Positions 40,601-45,174 of a stretch of DNA of 64,000 nt are shown one piece after another; within the stretch, counting starts at the first letter, position 1; every line of letters begins with the position of its first letter. The stretch comes from Hyperoplus lanceolatus (lineage: Eukaryota > Chordata > Actinopteri > Uranoscopiformes > Ammodytidae), in contig CM049398.1 in the NCBI GenBank assembly GCA_026929865.2, positions 16,336,001-16,400,000 on the forward strand, in the 5' to 3' direction. A program made the position numbers and the translations under genes. A model generated the notes under the pieces. The model was not told where the DNA came from. It worked only from the letters and a program-made list of their open reading frames with translations, and made no database searches.

Positions 40601-42145
40601 TATGATTTGACTGTTCATACTACCAAATATACCTGTGTTTTAAAAACTGGCGTTGGCACAGGTGCTGCCAAAACACTTCAGTTTGGTTGTACGAGATGAC
40701 GAGTTTGAAGAAAGTGACAAAAGAAAAATTCCTCTCTTAAAATGACTTACCTCTCACGTGTCAGTGTCAACATCCATCCACCAATTATGCTATTACCGAC
40801 CACACATGGAATATACACACCACAGCAATATGCACCACCACATGACACATTTTAAACCCAAGCTGAACATAGTGACTTTAGATGTGGAGTATGGGGAAAC
40901 GACTAAAGTCAACCGACATGTTCGTACAGGGACAATAGTAGAGCTGCAACGATTAATCGATGAATCGATTATTAATCGATTATTAAAATAATCGCCAACT
41001 ATTTTGATAATCGATTAATCGTTTCGAGTAATTTTTGAATAAAAAATGTCCAAATTCTCTGATTTCAGCTTCTCAAATGTGAATATTTTCTGGTTTCTTT
41101 AATCCTATTATGACAGTTAACTGAAATATCTGTGTGTTTTGGACAAAACAATACATTTGAGGACGTCAACATGGGCTTTGGAAAATTTATCAACATTTTT
41201 CACCATTTTCTGACATTTTACAGACCAAAACACTAATCGATTAATAATCGATGAATCGAGAAAATAATCGACAGATTAATCGATTATCAAAATAATCGTT
41301 AGTTGCAGCCCTAGACAATAGACAAGTACACTAAATAGAAAAAGTCCTTCACACATACAGACATGCTGAAACAAACATTTAGTATTACCATGTCTCCAGG
41401 GGTCCTTTGGCTCGACTGCTCCCGAGACAATGTCCCCGTCAGTGGGAAACGTCACCTTTTTCCCACTTGGCTTGTGTTTATTGTCCCCCTCCTCCACTGA
41501 GGGGTACAGTCCCGCCTGGTCTGTGGGAGCAGCCTCTGTGCTGCTGGTCTGGCTTGCCTCTGATGGGCTCTCTGCCATGCTGCCAGCTAGGACATCCTGA
41601 GAGATGGAGGACTCTGAGTCTAAAGTATTGTCTGAGACTGATTTGACATTGGTCGATTCATCCTCCAGCACCCCACTGTCATCGAGAGTCAGATCCACAC
41701 CTATGTCCATGTCCCCGCTCTCATCCCCTTCTCCCAGAACAAACTTTTCAGGCTCAGCGTCCTTAACTTCCTTCATTGTCTCTACCCCAGTATCGCCCTT
41801 GTGCTGCTCATCGTTAGACAATATCAAGTCTGTGGGATTAACTACGGCTGGGGTGTCTTGGGCACTGCTCTGTCTATTTCCATTGACTTCATCAATTTCC
41901 AGTGTTTCTCGTGCCTGGTGGTTATCCTCGTCAGCCACCTGAAGGTTGTCGGTGAGCTGAGGCATCAGGTACGTTTGGGAGGCCTCTGTGGGATCAATGT
42001 TTTGTTTTTCTGTGCCACTGTCCGTCATCAGTTCAGAGATGCGGGGGGTGATACCTTCCGAGTTGATGGACGTGTTGTGATCATCGTCCAAGTTGCTTTT
42101 TGTCTTGACATTGCACAAATCTAGACACTGATCTTCGATATTCAT
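603..42145 (-). CDS. ppp1r37: PPP1R37 (protein phosphatase 1 regulatory subunit 37), seven 5' coding exons, 3' end outside window
   Basis: This is a spliced gene for an LRR-type regulatory subunit that binds and inhibits protein phosphatase 1. Seven exons join in frame (757, 98, 46, 101, 120, 151 and 156 nt), and each junction has a GT donor and AG acceptor on the minus strand. The joined protein has an acidic, Ser/Thr-rich N-terminus (residues 1-228), the PP1-docking motif KVTF (about 230-233) and the family signature VEPKDPWRHAQNVTV across the exon 1/2 junction. Ribonuclease-inhibitor-type LRRs follow, including SALFDMIEYYESATHLNIS, LQYLDARNTPLLDH, LRELYLADNKLNGLQ and IQILDLRNN. The last visible exon ends at LDSG in phase 1, so the remaining LRRs and C-terminal tail lie left of base 1. 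No stop or frameshift occurs in the joined frame. The N-terminal extension before KVTF looks much longer than I recall for mammals. The family assignment is firm; the exact initiator is inferred from the first in-frame ATG. Confidence 0.95.
880..1030 (-). CDS. ppp1r37: PPP1R37 exon 6 (LRR exon)
   Basis: The exon begins after a CCCCCCTCAG acceptor and ends TTACTGG|GTAAGC. It encodes TSSLQYLDARNTPLLDHSAP, then the VARALRI, LTVLHLEN and SGRPLMLL segments typical of this family. Only 121 bp of intron separates it from exon 7. Confidence 0.93.
1031..2172. other. Intron 5 of PPP1R37, left part, no feature
   Basis: AT-rich sequence between exon 6 and the LINE insertion. The short open frames look accidental. 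Confidence 0.6.
2173..4590 (-). mobile_element. Rex1/L2-type LINE, 5'-truncated, in PPP1R37 intron 5
   Basis: A non-LTR retrotransposon in the same orientation as the host gene. The 3' end carries the heptamer tail AATCTTG repeated about three times (complement at 2173-2196), typical of CR1/L2/Rex1 elements. A 3'UTR with a TACA microsatellite (2341-2371) follows the reverse-transcriptase ORF. The copy is cut off inside the endonuclease domain near 4545-4590, as expected for incomplete reverse transcription. The clade is inferred from motifs; the exact family needs a repeat library. Confidence 0.88.
2391..4544 (-). CDS. LINE ORF2 remnant: endonuclease C-terminus and reverse transcriptase, 717 codons
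   Basis: The open frame starts mid-protein; it is upstream-truncated and the first codon is not a true initiator. It begins with the end of the apurinic-type endonuclease, including LSNSDHN with the conserved SDH (about residues 46-48). The RT domain follows: KAAGPDGVSS, PVALTSIVVKCLEKL, QFAYRDNRGTDDAI, FVDFSSAFNTL, STGVPQGC and FSDDTAIL. It ends with the C-terminal RKIIADPSHVLHSEYDLLPS region common to this clade. There is no internal stop across 717 codons, so the insertion is fairly young. Two key places look altered: FSDD replaces the usual Y/FADD catalytic box, and SSPPLF replaces LSPLLF. Without the 5' half the copy cannot be autonomous. Confidence 0.85.
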   Translation of the reverse strand: MPLVKCITGFDQYIKCSTRHNKILDKCYGNIQRAYTATAKAPLSNSDHNVIHLIPIYRSLLKRSKPLVKTVKIWSTESIETLKGCYLSTDWDIFHEHDLNTSTDVITAYINFCVETVIPHKTIKIYPNNKSYINKDIKDCIKRKRLAFKNKDHLQQRLVQNELYQKLNTARQQYKESVENDLKANNTKKMWDTMKSITNMIPTRKSLYSTDDSSMANELNNFYLRFDTHDHSSECYKVISTIPSGDDVSKIDIDHIEVTKQFKRLDTSKAAGPDGVSSFLLKTCAEELTPAWAPVYQRSVDSHTVPSLWKQATIIPLPKKAVPQDKNDYRPVALTSIVVKCLEKLMVGKLKSNINGHLDSYQFAYRDNRGTDDAILTITHSVLQHLENPKAYARLLFVDFSSAFNTLQPHILLSTLQQMSVNPYIIRWYHSFLTNRTQQVRVNQTTSQSKVISTGVPQGCVSSPPLFTVYTNDCISRHPSVSFIKFSDDTAILCLMDNDTNTLVYKQEVNNFVRWCEDHHLTVNTKKTEEMVFDPGHVGDHTLLLIQDANIAQVDSYKYLGVHIDNNLSWSVHVNSVCSRIQQRLHFLRRLRVFGVQRKGMLLFYRSVIESIIRYAISVWFGNLTVKWKTQINRLVLTALKVMGVREHPTLQAIFEETVLRQARKIIADPSHVLHSEYDLLPSGRRYRVPVKCKKKYLNRYKFSFIPLSVTLLNSGR
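4591..5580. other. PPP1R37 intron 5, right part, nothing recognised
   Basis: AT-rich intron with a T-run near 5100-5120. No coding or repeat signal that I can name. Confidence 0.55.
5581..5700 (-). CDS. ppp1r37: PPP1R37 exon 5 (LRR exon)
   Basis: A 120-nt phase-0 exon, flanked by a GCCTCTCAG acceptor and an AGAAAG|GTGAGA donor. It encodes GASALFDMIEYYESATHLNI, then NKHIGTRGWQAA and LMIRK, and it links in frame to the exons on both sides. Confidence 0.93.
5701..6848. other. PPP1R37 intron 4, left part
   Basis: No exon was recognised. A short (GT)n tract lies at 6399-6415. Confidence 0.55.
6849..7545 (-). mobile_element. Outer element (family 'GGCGCTTTTCC'), right half, reverse orientation
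   Basis: It begins with the terminal sequence GGCGCTTTTCCACCGCA followed by repeated CGACT blocks. In reverse complement, about 7150-7545 matches the copy at 28249-28937 over several hundred bases; shared landmarks include GGCAGCTAGCAGCTAGGCTA-like sequence and CATAGGGATGTACGTGACG. It is non-coding, and the inner element at 7546 interrupts it. I do not know the superfamily. Confidence 0.7.
7546..8296 (+). mobile_element. Inner element copy 1 (left arm of large inverted repeat)
   Basis: The ends are TAGAGCTGTTAAGCGGAAGT and its inverted counterpart ACTTCCGCTTAACAGCTCTA, a TIR of about 20 bp flanked by TA. Near the ends is another shared block, GGGACCTCTCGGCT. The 750-bp body recurs in reverse at 8513-9275 with only small differences, including a TAATGC unit-number change and a short indel near 8950. 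The open frames in it are mirrored in the other arm and match no protein I recognise, so I treat it as non-autonomous. Confidence 0.78.
8297..8512 (+). mobile_element. Outer element, left-half fragment between the inverted copies
   Basis: From about 8360 the sequence CCAAGCGAGCTGAGCCGATG and what follows match the left half of the copy at 28376-28512, up to TTTTGAGTGTATT. It faces forward, opposite to the right half at 6849-7545. It contains a perfect hairpin with 18-bp arms (8406-8423 and 8432-8449, 8-nt loop). Confidence 0.65.
8513..9275 (-). mobile_element. Inner element copy 2 (right arm of large inverted repeat)
   Basis: A near-identical reverse copy of 7546-8296, ending with the same GAGCTGTTAAGCGGAAGTG termini. 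Differences seen are an extra TAATGC unit near 8812-8824, a few substitutions and an inserted TGCATTAAA-like piece near 8950. Confidence 0.78.
9276..9370. other. Short unassigned segment between inner copy 2 and the 398-bp arm
   Basis: Ninety-five bases with no match that I recognise elsewhere in the window. Confidence 0.4.
9371..9768 (+). repeat. 398-bp inverted-repeat arm, left
   Basis: This is the reverse complement of 10146-10543; reading both through, I see no mismatch apart from homopolymer length at the inner edge. It includes TTTCTTTATATGTCCATGG, a terminus also seen as a small inverted pair at 18619-18675. It also carries a piece of the outer element at its inner end (GACCCTAGAGCGAGGCGATA). 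Confidence 0.85.
9769..10145 (+). mobile_element. Spacer of the 398-bp inverted repeat, containing the outer element's left terminus (10050-10145)
   Basis: From 10050 the sequence GGCGCTTTTCCACCGCAT, then CAGCTCGACTCGACTCG and GGTACCTGGTACC, matches the start of the copy at 28249. The first 280 bp (9769-10049) have no recognised match. Confidence 0.65.
10146..10543 (-). repeat. 398-bp inverted-repeat arm, right
   Basis: Mirror of 9371-9768. The outer element runs into its inner end (GGTATCGCCTCGCTCTAGG) up to GTCCAAGC, where it switches to the CATGGACATATAAAG sequence. That switch looks like an insertion junction. Confidence 0.85.
10544..11863. other. PPP1R37 intron 4, right part; retroposon 3' fragment
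   Basis: Mostly unassigned. At about 10733-10797 the sequence TGTAAAGCCCACTGAGGCAA followed by GGGCTATACAAATAAAACTG resembles the 3' end common to fish retroposons. No exon seen. Confidence 0.45.
11864..11964 (-). CDS. ppp1r37: PPP1R37 exon 4
   Basis: A 101-nt exon encoding (G)EKLDYKACESLEEILKRV, QFKVIDLEQTN and LDED. The acceptor is ATCTTCAG and the donor is GAAGAT|GTAAGA. The sequence matches the family's first LRR, which precedes GASALFDMIEYY. Confidence 0.92.
12119..12164 (-). CDS. ppp1r37: PPP1R37 exon 3 (46-nt small exon)
   Basis: A very short exon encoding ELKDLTLRNECLDLK plus one base of a Gly codon. The acceptor is CTGTGTAG and the donor is TTAAAG|GTAAGC. It was identified because it restores frame between KVLKQIQ (exon 2) and GEKLDYK (exon 4). 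The intron to exon 4 is only 154 bp. Confidence 0.9.
12165..17305. other. PPP1R37 intron 2, 3'-proximal part, no gene
   Basis: A weak SINE-like piece lies at about 12375-12535 (GCACTTAACCCC, CTGCTCCAGGGACGCTGCAC). The rest, including the moderately CpG-bearing stretch at 14700-15550, gives no recognisable coding sequence or terminal repeats. Confidence 0.45.
17306..17345. repeat. Perfect 40-bp palindrome without spacer
   Basis: Each half is 20 bp: TAGACATTAAGGTTTTGGTA followed directly by its exact reverse complement. It lies in intron 2 with no recognised element around it. Confidence 0.95.
17827..18859. mobile_element. TTAA-target non-autonomous DNA transposon, 1033 bp
   Basis: TTAA duplications at 17823-17826 and 18860-18863 flank inverted ends AGCTCACATATTATGC and GCATAATATGTGACCT. 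TTAA duplication fits piggyBac or Kolobok elements; the internal sequence shows no transposase. At 18619-18675 it holds a small nested inverted pair (TTTCTTTATATGTCCATG / CATGGACATATAAAGAAA), which relates it to the 398-bp arms at 9.4-10.5 kb. Confidence 0.8.
18864..20046. other. PPP1R37 intron 2 segment, degraded repeats
   Basis: No gene. GCATCAATCTGGTGCACTTT at about 19290-19310 resembles a segment inside the hAT copy at 20160-20185, suggesting an older relative. An A-run lies at 19778-19797. Confidence 0.4.
20047..20745. mobile_element. hAT-like non-autonomous element hosting a SINE
   Basis: The ends are CAGTGTTTCCCTCAGG and CCTGGGGGAAACACTG, a clear inverted pair of hAT type. An 8-bp target duplication could not be confirmed. 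A SINE at 20363-20638 sits inside. Confidence 0.7.
20363..20638 (+). mobile_element. tRNA-derived SINE
   Basis: The 5' head looks like a tRNA: box A TGGCTCAGTTGG at 20373-20384 and box B GGTTCGATCCC at 20418-20428, correctly spaced for a polymerase III promoter. A body follows with GTGTCCTTGGGCAAGACACT, a segment shared by many fish SINEs, and then a 3' end with ATAAATAAAGGTTT and an A-run. It is not a functional tRNA gene, because the head runs straight into the SINE body. Confidence 0.85.
20746..21875. other. PPP1R37 intron 2, 5'-proximal part, no gene
   Basis: Unassigned intronic sequence next to exon 2. Confidence 0.5.
21876..21973 (-). CDS. ppp1r37: PPP1R37 exon 2
   Basis: The exon encodes AQNVTVEEILSSYKQTCQKL, then NCKPIAKVLKQIQ. 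The acceptor TTCTGTGTTTTGCAG is strong and the donor is ATACAG|GTGAGG. The first Ala codon is completed by the last G of exon 1. It is separated from exon 1 by a 19.4-kb intron. Confidence 0.93.
21974..23359. other. PPP1R37 intron 1, start of left part
   Basis: No gene recognised. A short imperfect tandem (GACAAGAGGTTGGTGAATC) lies at about 23085-23140. Confidence 0.45.
23360..23575 (-). pseudogene. LINE C-terminal fragment (L2-like)
   Basis: A 69-codon reading frame with RSELGKTAFSFSAPDSWNNL and FNQFKQTI, matching the short C-terminal region after the RT domain in fish L2-type LINEs. The reverse transcriptase itself is absent, so this is a 5'-truncated relic. Confidence 0.7.
23576..25589. 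other. Intron 1 segment with retroposon tail and hairpin
   Basis: A retroposon-like 3' end ATATAAATAAACTTGTCTTG lies near 24878-24900. The sequence GGCCTCATTTATAAAGG at 23690-23706 resembles a transposon end, but no partner was proven. No gene. Confidence 0.4.
24761..24808. repeat. Perfect hairpin, 20-bp arms, 8-nt loop
   Basis: The left arm AAGATTCACACACCCCTACA (24761-24780) is exactly complementary to 24789-24808. It may be two fused transposon ends, since the arm sequence looks like an hAT terminus. Confidence 0.9.
26063..26269 (-). pseudogene. N-terminal fragment of hAT transposase (TTF/ZMYM-like type)
   Basis: A 68-codon frame beginning MEGGDFEYLVKHYFTKLPIE, then EPLKIKSDGRP and KVYRTFSEENHIRTEWLAGS. 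This pattern (KLPxEExLKIKxxGRP, then YxRxF and W) resembles the start of TTF-type zinc-finger transposases and their ZMYM1/P52rIPK-like relatives. The zinc-binding Cys residues and the RNase-H domain are missing. The assignment is from memory of the motif, so moderate. Confidence 0.6.
26487..27512. mobile_element. TA-target DNA element nested in the hAT copy, 1026 bp
   Basis: Inverted ends AGGACCCACTCACACTAG and CTAGTGTGAGTGGCCCCT are flanked by TA on both sides. Bases about 26820-27000 share a dispersed segment with 38190-38390. A GC-rich hairpin at 27360-27398 lies inside. No transposase seen. Confidence 0.75.
27360..27398. repeat. GC-rich hairpin, 17-bp perfect arms, 5-nt loop
   Basis: TTGGCCACGGCACACCT, loop CTCCC, then its exact reverse complement. 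Confidence 0.92.
27790..28248. other. Intron 1 segment, nothing recognised
   Basis: No coding or repeat signal that I can support. Confidence 0.45.
28249..28937 (+). mobile_element. Outer-element family, uninterrupted copy truncated at right
   Basis: It starts GGCGCTTTTCCACTGCATGT and continues through GGTATCGCCTCGCTCTAGG, CCAAGCGAGCTGAGC and TTTTGAGTGTATTTTGTCTC, then to CTACAGCTGACTGAGTGGCA. It shows the undisturbed order of the family and is the reference for recognising the scrambled copy at 6849-10543. The right terminus is missing. Confidence 0.7.
28938..31903. other. Intron 1 segment with diverged direct repeat
   Basis: Segments 29069-29139 and 29542-29612 are diverged direct copies (CTATAACTTCCACACCGAAT versus CTATAACTCCCAAACCGAAC). 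The rest shows no gene or named repeat. Confidence 0.5.
31904..33284. mobile_element. hAT-like element with CAGGGTTTTTCCTG termini
   Basis: CAGGGTTTTTCCTGGCTC at the left and GCAGGAAAAACCCTG at the right form an inverted pair about 1.38 kb apart. A TAGGGCTGCTTGATTATG terminus at 32212 suggests a second element nested inside, but its partner end is not clear. No 8-bp duplication was confirmed and no transposase frame seen. Confidence 0.6.
33285..35206. other. Intron 1 segment, no gene
   Basis: Several accidental open frames on both strands. None has recognisable protein features. Confidence 0.45.
35326..36001. mobile_element. hAT MITE, 676 bp, inside the Tc1 copy
   Basis: CAGTGCTTCTCAAATGG and TTGAGAACCACTG ends are flanked by a perfect 8-bp duplication GTGTACAG (35318-35325 and 36002-36009). 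This Charlie/MER5-like terminus is typical of hAT. G-rich runs lie near both ends. Confidence 0.9.
36136..36366 (-). pseudogene. Tc1 transposase C-terminal fragment
   Basis: The frame contains DWPSMSPDLNPIEHLWGILK, the block holding the last catalytic Glu of the DD34E transposase. It is followed by KRVKAVLEKYSGHNKY as a C-terminus. The N-terminal DNA-binding domain and both catalytic Asp residues are absent. Confidence 0.9.
36373..38189. other. Intron 1 segment, no gene
   Basis: Nothing recognised apart from a short CT tract at about 36760-36771. Confidence 0.45.
38190..38480. repeat. Dispersed repeat shared with 26.8-27.0 kb, ending in ATCGGCC-rich terminus
   Basis: TTTATAAAGTTTCTTGTTAA and GCGTAGGCTACTGTTTGCTG resemble 26950-26985. 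At 38430-38480, GATAATCGGC units lead to GGTCGACCCCTTA, which looks like an hAT-type terminus. Confidence 0.5.
38481..39125. other. Intron 1 segment, no gene
   Basis: Unassigned. Confidence 0.4.
39126..39590. mobile_element. hAT-like terminus fragment (TAGGGCTGGCCCGAAT family)
   Basis: TAGGGCTGGCCCGAATTATT followed by alternating ATTCGA units is a terminus of the same general type as at 32212, 40939 and 56112. No matching right end was found. Confidence 0.45.
39591..39935. mobile_element. hAT-like fragment (CAGGGCTCGACAATAA) split by a PIF/Harbinger MITE
   Basis: The fragment begins CAGGGCTCGACAATAAGGAT and resumes after the nested MITE with ATGCCATGTCGGGCCAG. Removing the MITE and one TAA rejoins GGGGCAAGTAAAATGCC smoothly. 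Confidence 0.55.
39634..39869. mobile_element. PIF/Harbinger-type MITE, 236 bp
   Basis: AGGCCAGGACACACC at the left and GGTGTGTCCTGGCCT at the right are exact inverted ends, flanked by the 3-bp duplication TAA (39631-39633 and 39870-39872), as expected for PIF/Harbinger. Confidence 0.85.
39936..40938. other. Intron 1 segment, no gene
   Basis: Unassigned sequence up to the MITE next to exon 1. Confidence 0.4.
40939..41313. mobile_element. hAT MITE with ATCGATTAATCG-rich ends, 375 bp
   Basis: TAGAGCTGCAAC and GTTGCAGCCCTA ends are flanked by a perfect 8-bp duplication GACAATAG (40931-40938 and 41314-41321). Subterminal ATCGATTAATCG-type palindromic units occur at both ends, as in a very common teleost MITE. 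It lies only 75 bp inside intron 1 from the exon 1 donor. Confidence 0.9.
41389..42145 (-). CDS. ppp1r37: PPP1R37 exon 1 coding part (N-terminus and PP1-binding motif)
   Basis: There are 252 codons plus one base before the donor ACATG|GTAATA. The start is the first in-frame ATG (MNIEDQCLDL). Residues 1 to about 228 are rich in D, E, S and T, with no recognisable fold, and look intrinsically disordered. The exon ends with KKVTFPTDGDIVSGAVEP followed by KDPWRH; KVTF fits the RVxF docking motif for the PP1 catalytic subunit. Reading past the donor would run into a nearby MITE, so the unspliced continuation is not meaningful. Confidence 0.92.
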
Positions 42146-43260
42146 GTTTTCATTTCCAGTGAAACTCAGTCTTTGTGCCAGACAGCCTAGATACTAAGTT
42201 AAACAGTAACTAGCAACCAACCAACATGGATAGGTCCGATTCTGGCCTTTGTCTCATAACAATTCAAATAGATGTGCACATATTCTGGTCCTTTATTGAC
42301 CAAATTGTATTGAAGTGCAATTAGAAAAAAAAAAGCTACTTGTATTTTGACTGGTTTGTTGTGCTGGGGGTGGTTTTTATTTTTCACAAATCACAGGTGA
42401 CTTTGGCAAATCCTTAAAAAGGAACTAATTAAAGTGCAATTGCACACAAATATCCATGCAAGGAGTTTGTGATATGTGTGAAATATACGCTGTTTCAAGA
42501 ATAATTAATATGCTAAACTAGGCAACTTTGCATAACTGTCACCCAGACAATCACCTCTTAATTATTTCTGCCAACCGTGTCTTATTCGTCCAAGTGGCAA
42601 CCGACTAAAGGCTAACTGGTTGTCAGCACATTTCCAGGGACATTATAGTGCACCGGGACAGTCAATTGTAAATTAACAAGTCACTCAGGGTGCCTCCATT
42701 ACGCTAGCAAAGTGAGCTTACTGGCCGACATTAAACCAATTCATTTGCATGAATTCGAGCGAGCTGATGTGAGCTAGCTTGCTAAAGTTGTTGTTCAACA
42801 ATGATATCCAGGCCCCAGTGCGGTCGCATGTCTACTTATTTGCGTTTCTCCGTAACAAAGTCCATTCTTCAGTGGCAGGAAAGAAAATGTGTCCCCCTCT
42901 CTGTAGCCCTTGTCTCACCCTCAGTCGGCTCGCATCACAATCCTCGAGCAGCCAGGAAAAAAACAGGCGTCACACTCCGAGCAATGAGCATGTTTCGTTG
43001 GCTAACGCTAGCGCTGGGGAACCGTGCCGAAGCTACACCTGTCGGAAGCAATAACGCCAAATTATCATGAGAATATAAAGATATTCCGACCGTTTAGGGC
43101 TCGTGGGTGTCTTCTTATCCGGGAGAAGTGCGTTGAACCTGTTTTTGTCCAGCATTACCAGTCGCGAGCTTGTTGAAGTCCAACAACTGTTTGTTGTTCA
43201 CACGTCTTACGTCAGCGCGTCGTTAACCACAGGGCTGCGTTCAAGCAGACGCAGTGTTAC
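42146..43260 (-). promoter_or_regulatory. Probable PPP1R37 5'UTR and promoter region
   Basis: Upstream of the initiator ATG the sequence becomes CpG-richer at about 42950-43260, with GCGCTAGCG and CGTAAC motifs. No TATA box is evident. The region between two minus-strand genes must hold the PPP1R37 start, but no start site can be fixed from sequence alone; a non-coding first exon is possible. Confidence 0.45.
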
Positions 43261-43844
43261 AGAGGGTTGCGAAAAGGCATACAAAAGGGCAATATATTAT
43301 TAAATGTGTACAGGAATATTTGTTAAAAGCATACAGTTTATTGATACAGTGTTACTTTAATTGTAGTCCTTTCACTCAAACACAATATATTTGACTTAAT
43401 GGCACGTTTCCCACAATCCCACATAGCCTAGTCTACATAGGCTAAATTAAAACGAATGATCAACTGATTTAGTTGATCTAGTAGTCAAAAGGATTCATTG
43501 AAAGCAGTAACCAGTGAAAACACTCACATGGGAATCTTTCTGCCAAAAAGCCCTGGAATTTTCATTATGCCATCTATTCCACATTCTGCCTCTGTTCAAG
43601 TAGGCTAGTGATTGTTTTACATTTTTAAATGCACACATAGCCTGAAAGTCTGCATTTATCCATCAAATAGGTTAGTAGTGTAGCAGGCTATCTTCAGCAA
43701 CGTGCACATGGGCCAGAGCTAGTTTTGAACCCTTGTCATTTAATTTGCTGCTAGCAGCTGTTGTAGCGTAATGTCTGGATGTGTGGAAACGTCAACAAGC
43801 CAGTTAGAATGTCCAGTTTTCAATCATGCTCCTGTTCAGCCACA
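43261..43844. other. Intergenic, no gene seen
   Basis: AT-rich; nothing recognised. Confidence 0.4.
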
Positions 43845-44095
43845 GGGGCTGTGGTAGTCTAGTTATCGCAGGGTGGATCGATCCCCGTCTTCTGCCACAT
43901 GTCAAAGTGTCCCTGGGCAAGACACTGAACCCCAAGATGCTCCCATTGGGGTATTGTGAGAGGCAAACAATTTAGGTTGATCAATATCTGAACTTTAGCA
44001 GCCTCTGCCATCAGTGTGAGAAAGGAGCAAATGCAGTAGAAGTCTAAGCGCTTTTAAGTCTGACTAGAAGCACTACAAGTACAAATCCTGTTCTG
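43845..44095 (+). mobile_element. tRNA-derived SINE, diverged
   Basis: A degenerate box A (GTGGTAGTCTAGTTATC) and box B (GGATCGATCCC) are followed by GTGTCCCTGGGCAAGACACT and a 3' end with AAGCGCTTTTAAGTC and ACTACAAGTACAAATCC. It shares the GGGCAAGACACT core with the SINE at 20363. Confidence 0.75.
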
Positions 44096-44465
44096 TCTAA
44101 AACAAATGGCCTTGTTCATCTAGACTACAAAAATAGTCTTGTACAATACAAGTCAGGTGAGTGCACCTTCTTGCATGTAGACAATGTTTTTAAAATCAGG
44201 AGATTGTGCATTTGATCTACTGAAGGAGCATTTGTTTGACAATCAATTTGATGTCAAGTATCAAGAAAATCAAAAATTCAAATAGTCCTGAGTATGAAGC
44301 ACATTTCCTTAGCATTCTAAGAAATGTGCAGTTTTCTATACCACCATGCAAGTCCCTACAAGAGCTGTCAAGTGGTTTCCCAGAAAGACTATATCCTAGT
44401 GCTTCCTGGGCCATACACAAGTAATAAATAAAAGCGACCATTAGTAGAAAAAAAAATAACAACAC

Positions 44466-44471
44466 TTTATT
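44466..44471 (-). terminator. Polyadenylation signal AATAAA of the H2A variant
   Basis: A canonical AATAAA on the minus strand, 26 nt past the stop codon. I see no histone stem-loop and purine-rich downstream element, so the mRNA is predicted to be polyadenylated. Confidence 0.8.
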
Positions 44472-44496
44472 AGGATAAAATTTGCACAGTCACACT

Positions 44497-44919
44497 TTAA
44501 AACTCTTGAGACTCAACATCTCTAGCAGAGCTGTCATCCTTTGACACCTTGCTGGTCTTCTTGGGCAGAAGAATTGCCTGGATGTTTGGGATGACACCAC
44601 CCTCTGAAATTGTGATTCCTCCCAGCAGTTTGTTGAGCTCTTCGTCATTCCTCACTGCCAACAAGATGTGGCGAGGAGCAATGCGGCGCTTCTTATTGTC
44701 TCTGCAGGCGTTTCCTGCCAGCTCCAGGATTTCAGCGAGGAGATACTCGATGACACCCGCCAGGTACACTGCAGCGCCGTTACCAATTCGCGCTGCATAG
44801 TTGCCTTTCTTGAGCAGCCTGTGGGTGCGGCCTACTGGGAAAGTGAGTCCTGCTCTGGTGGACCGGGATATAGAAGATTTTGGAGTTGGAGCCACAACTT
44901 TCTTTCCACGACCAGACAT
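44497..44919 (-). CDS. Histone H2A variant with C-terminal SQEF (H2A.X-F-like, probably maternal)
   Basis: A 140-residue H2A packaged into the nucleosome with H2B. It starts MSGRGKK, and the histone fold runs from about residue 20 ([20 protein letters not shown]) to about 118. Acidic-patch residues are kept ([17 protein letters not shown]), as is the LLPKK ubiquitination site. The tail ends SQEF, the phosphorylation-competent SQE motif of H2A.X with Phe instead of Tyr, known from frog and fish egg H2A.X-F. The fold differs from canonical H2A at many usually fixed sites ([46 protein letters not shown]). The ORF has no intron, but a splice acceptor lies just before the ATG. A TATA box, 5'UTR intron and AATAAA signal indicate a live, polyadenylated, replication-independent gene. 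An h2af1o-like oocyte identity is possible but not proven. Confidence 0.9.
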   Translation of the reverse strand: MSGRGKKVVAPTPKSSISRSTRAGLTFPVGRTHRLLKKGNYAARIGNGAAVYLAGVIEYLLAEILELAGNACRDNKKRRIAPRHILLAVRNDEELNKLLGGITISEGGVIPNIQAILLPKKTSKVSKDDSSARDVESQEF

Positions 44920-44925
44920 CTTTAA

Positions 44926-45107
44926 TCTGAGATGAGAAAAATACTTTAATACAGAGCAGTATATAAAGTTACCAAGTTATTTTCTTAGTCAATGTAGAAT
45001 TTTTAAAGCAGTTGTGTTCAGAATAAAGGTGAACATTAGCCATTTAATAATGCTTAACACTTAATCAACAATGTCCTCTCGAGGTAGAACTTTAATAAAC
45101 ACTCACC
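44926..45107 (-). other. 5'UTR intron of the H2A variant gene (180 nt) and its exon edges
   Basis: Donor ATACTG|GTGAGT (exon edge at 45107) and acceptor TTTTTCTCATCTCAG|ATTAAAG (exon edge at 44926) frame a 180-nt intron, seven bases upstream of the ATG. Both sites are close to consensus. Confidence 0.75.
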
Positions 45108-45167
45108 AGTATTCTGCACTTCTTTCAAGTTCAGACAGCAGCTTCCCACTGAGAGCCAGCATGTTGC

Positions 45168-45174
45168 TTTTATA
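45168..45174 (-). promoter_or_regulatory. TATA box of the H2A variant gene
   Basis: TATAAAA on the minus strand, with transcription expected to start about 30 nt further at roughly 45140. This leaves a short non-coding exon 1 ending at the 45107 donor. Confidence 0.7.

Noticed and set aside
41276..41388. Continuation of PPP1R37 exon 1 as a 289-residue protein
   Set aside because: The frame past 41389 runs into intron and MITE sequence. A consensus donor and the family sequence in exon 2 show that it is spliced.
41604..41942. Plus-strand frame antisense to PPP1R37 exon 1
   Set aside because: Shadow of the real minus-strand coding exon, caused by its biased codon composition.
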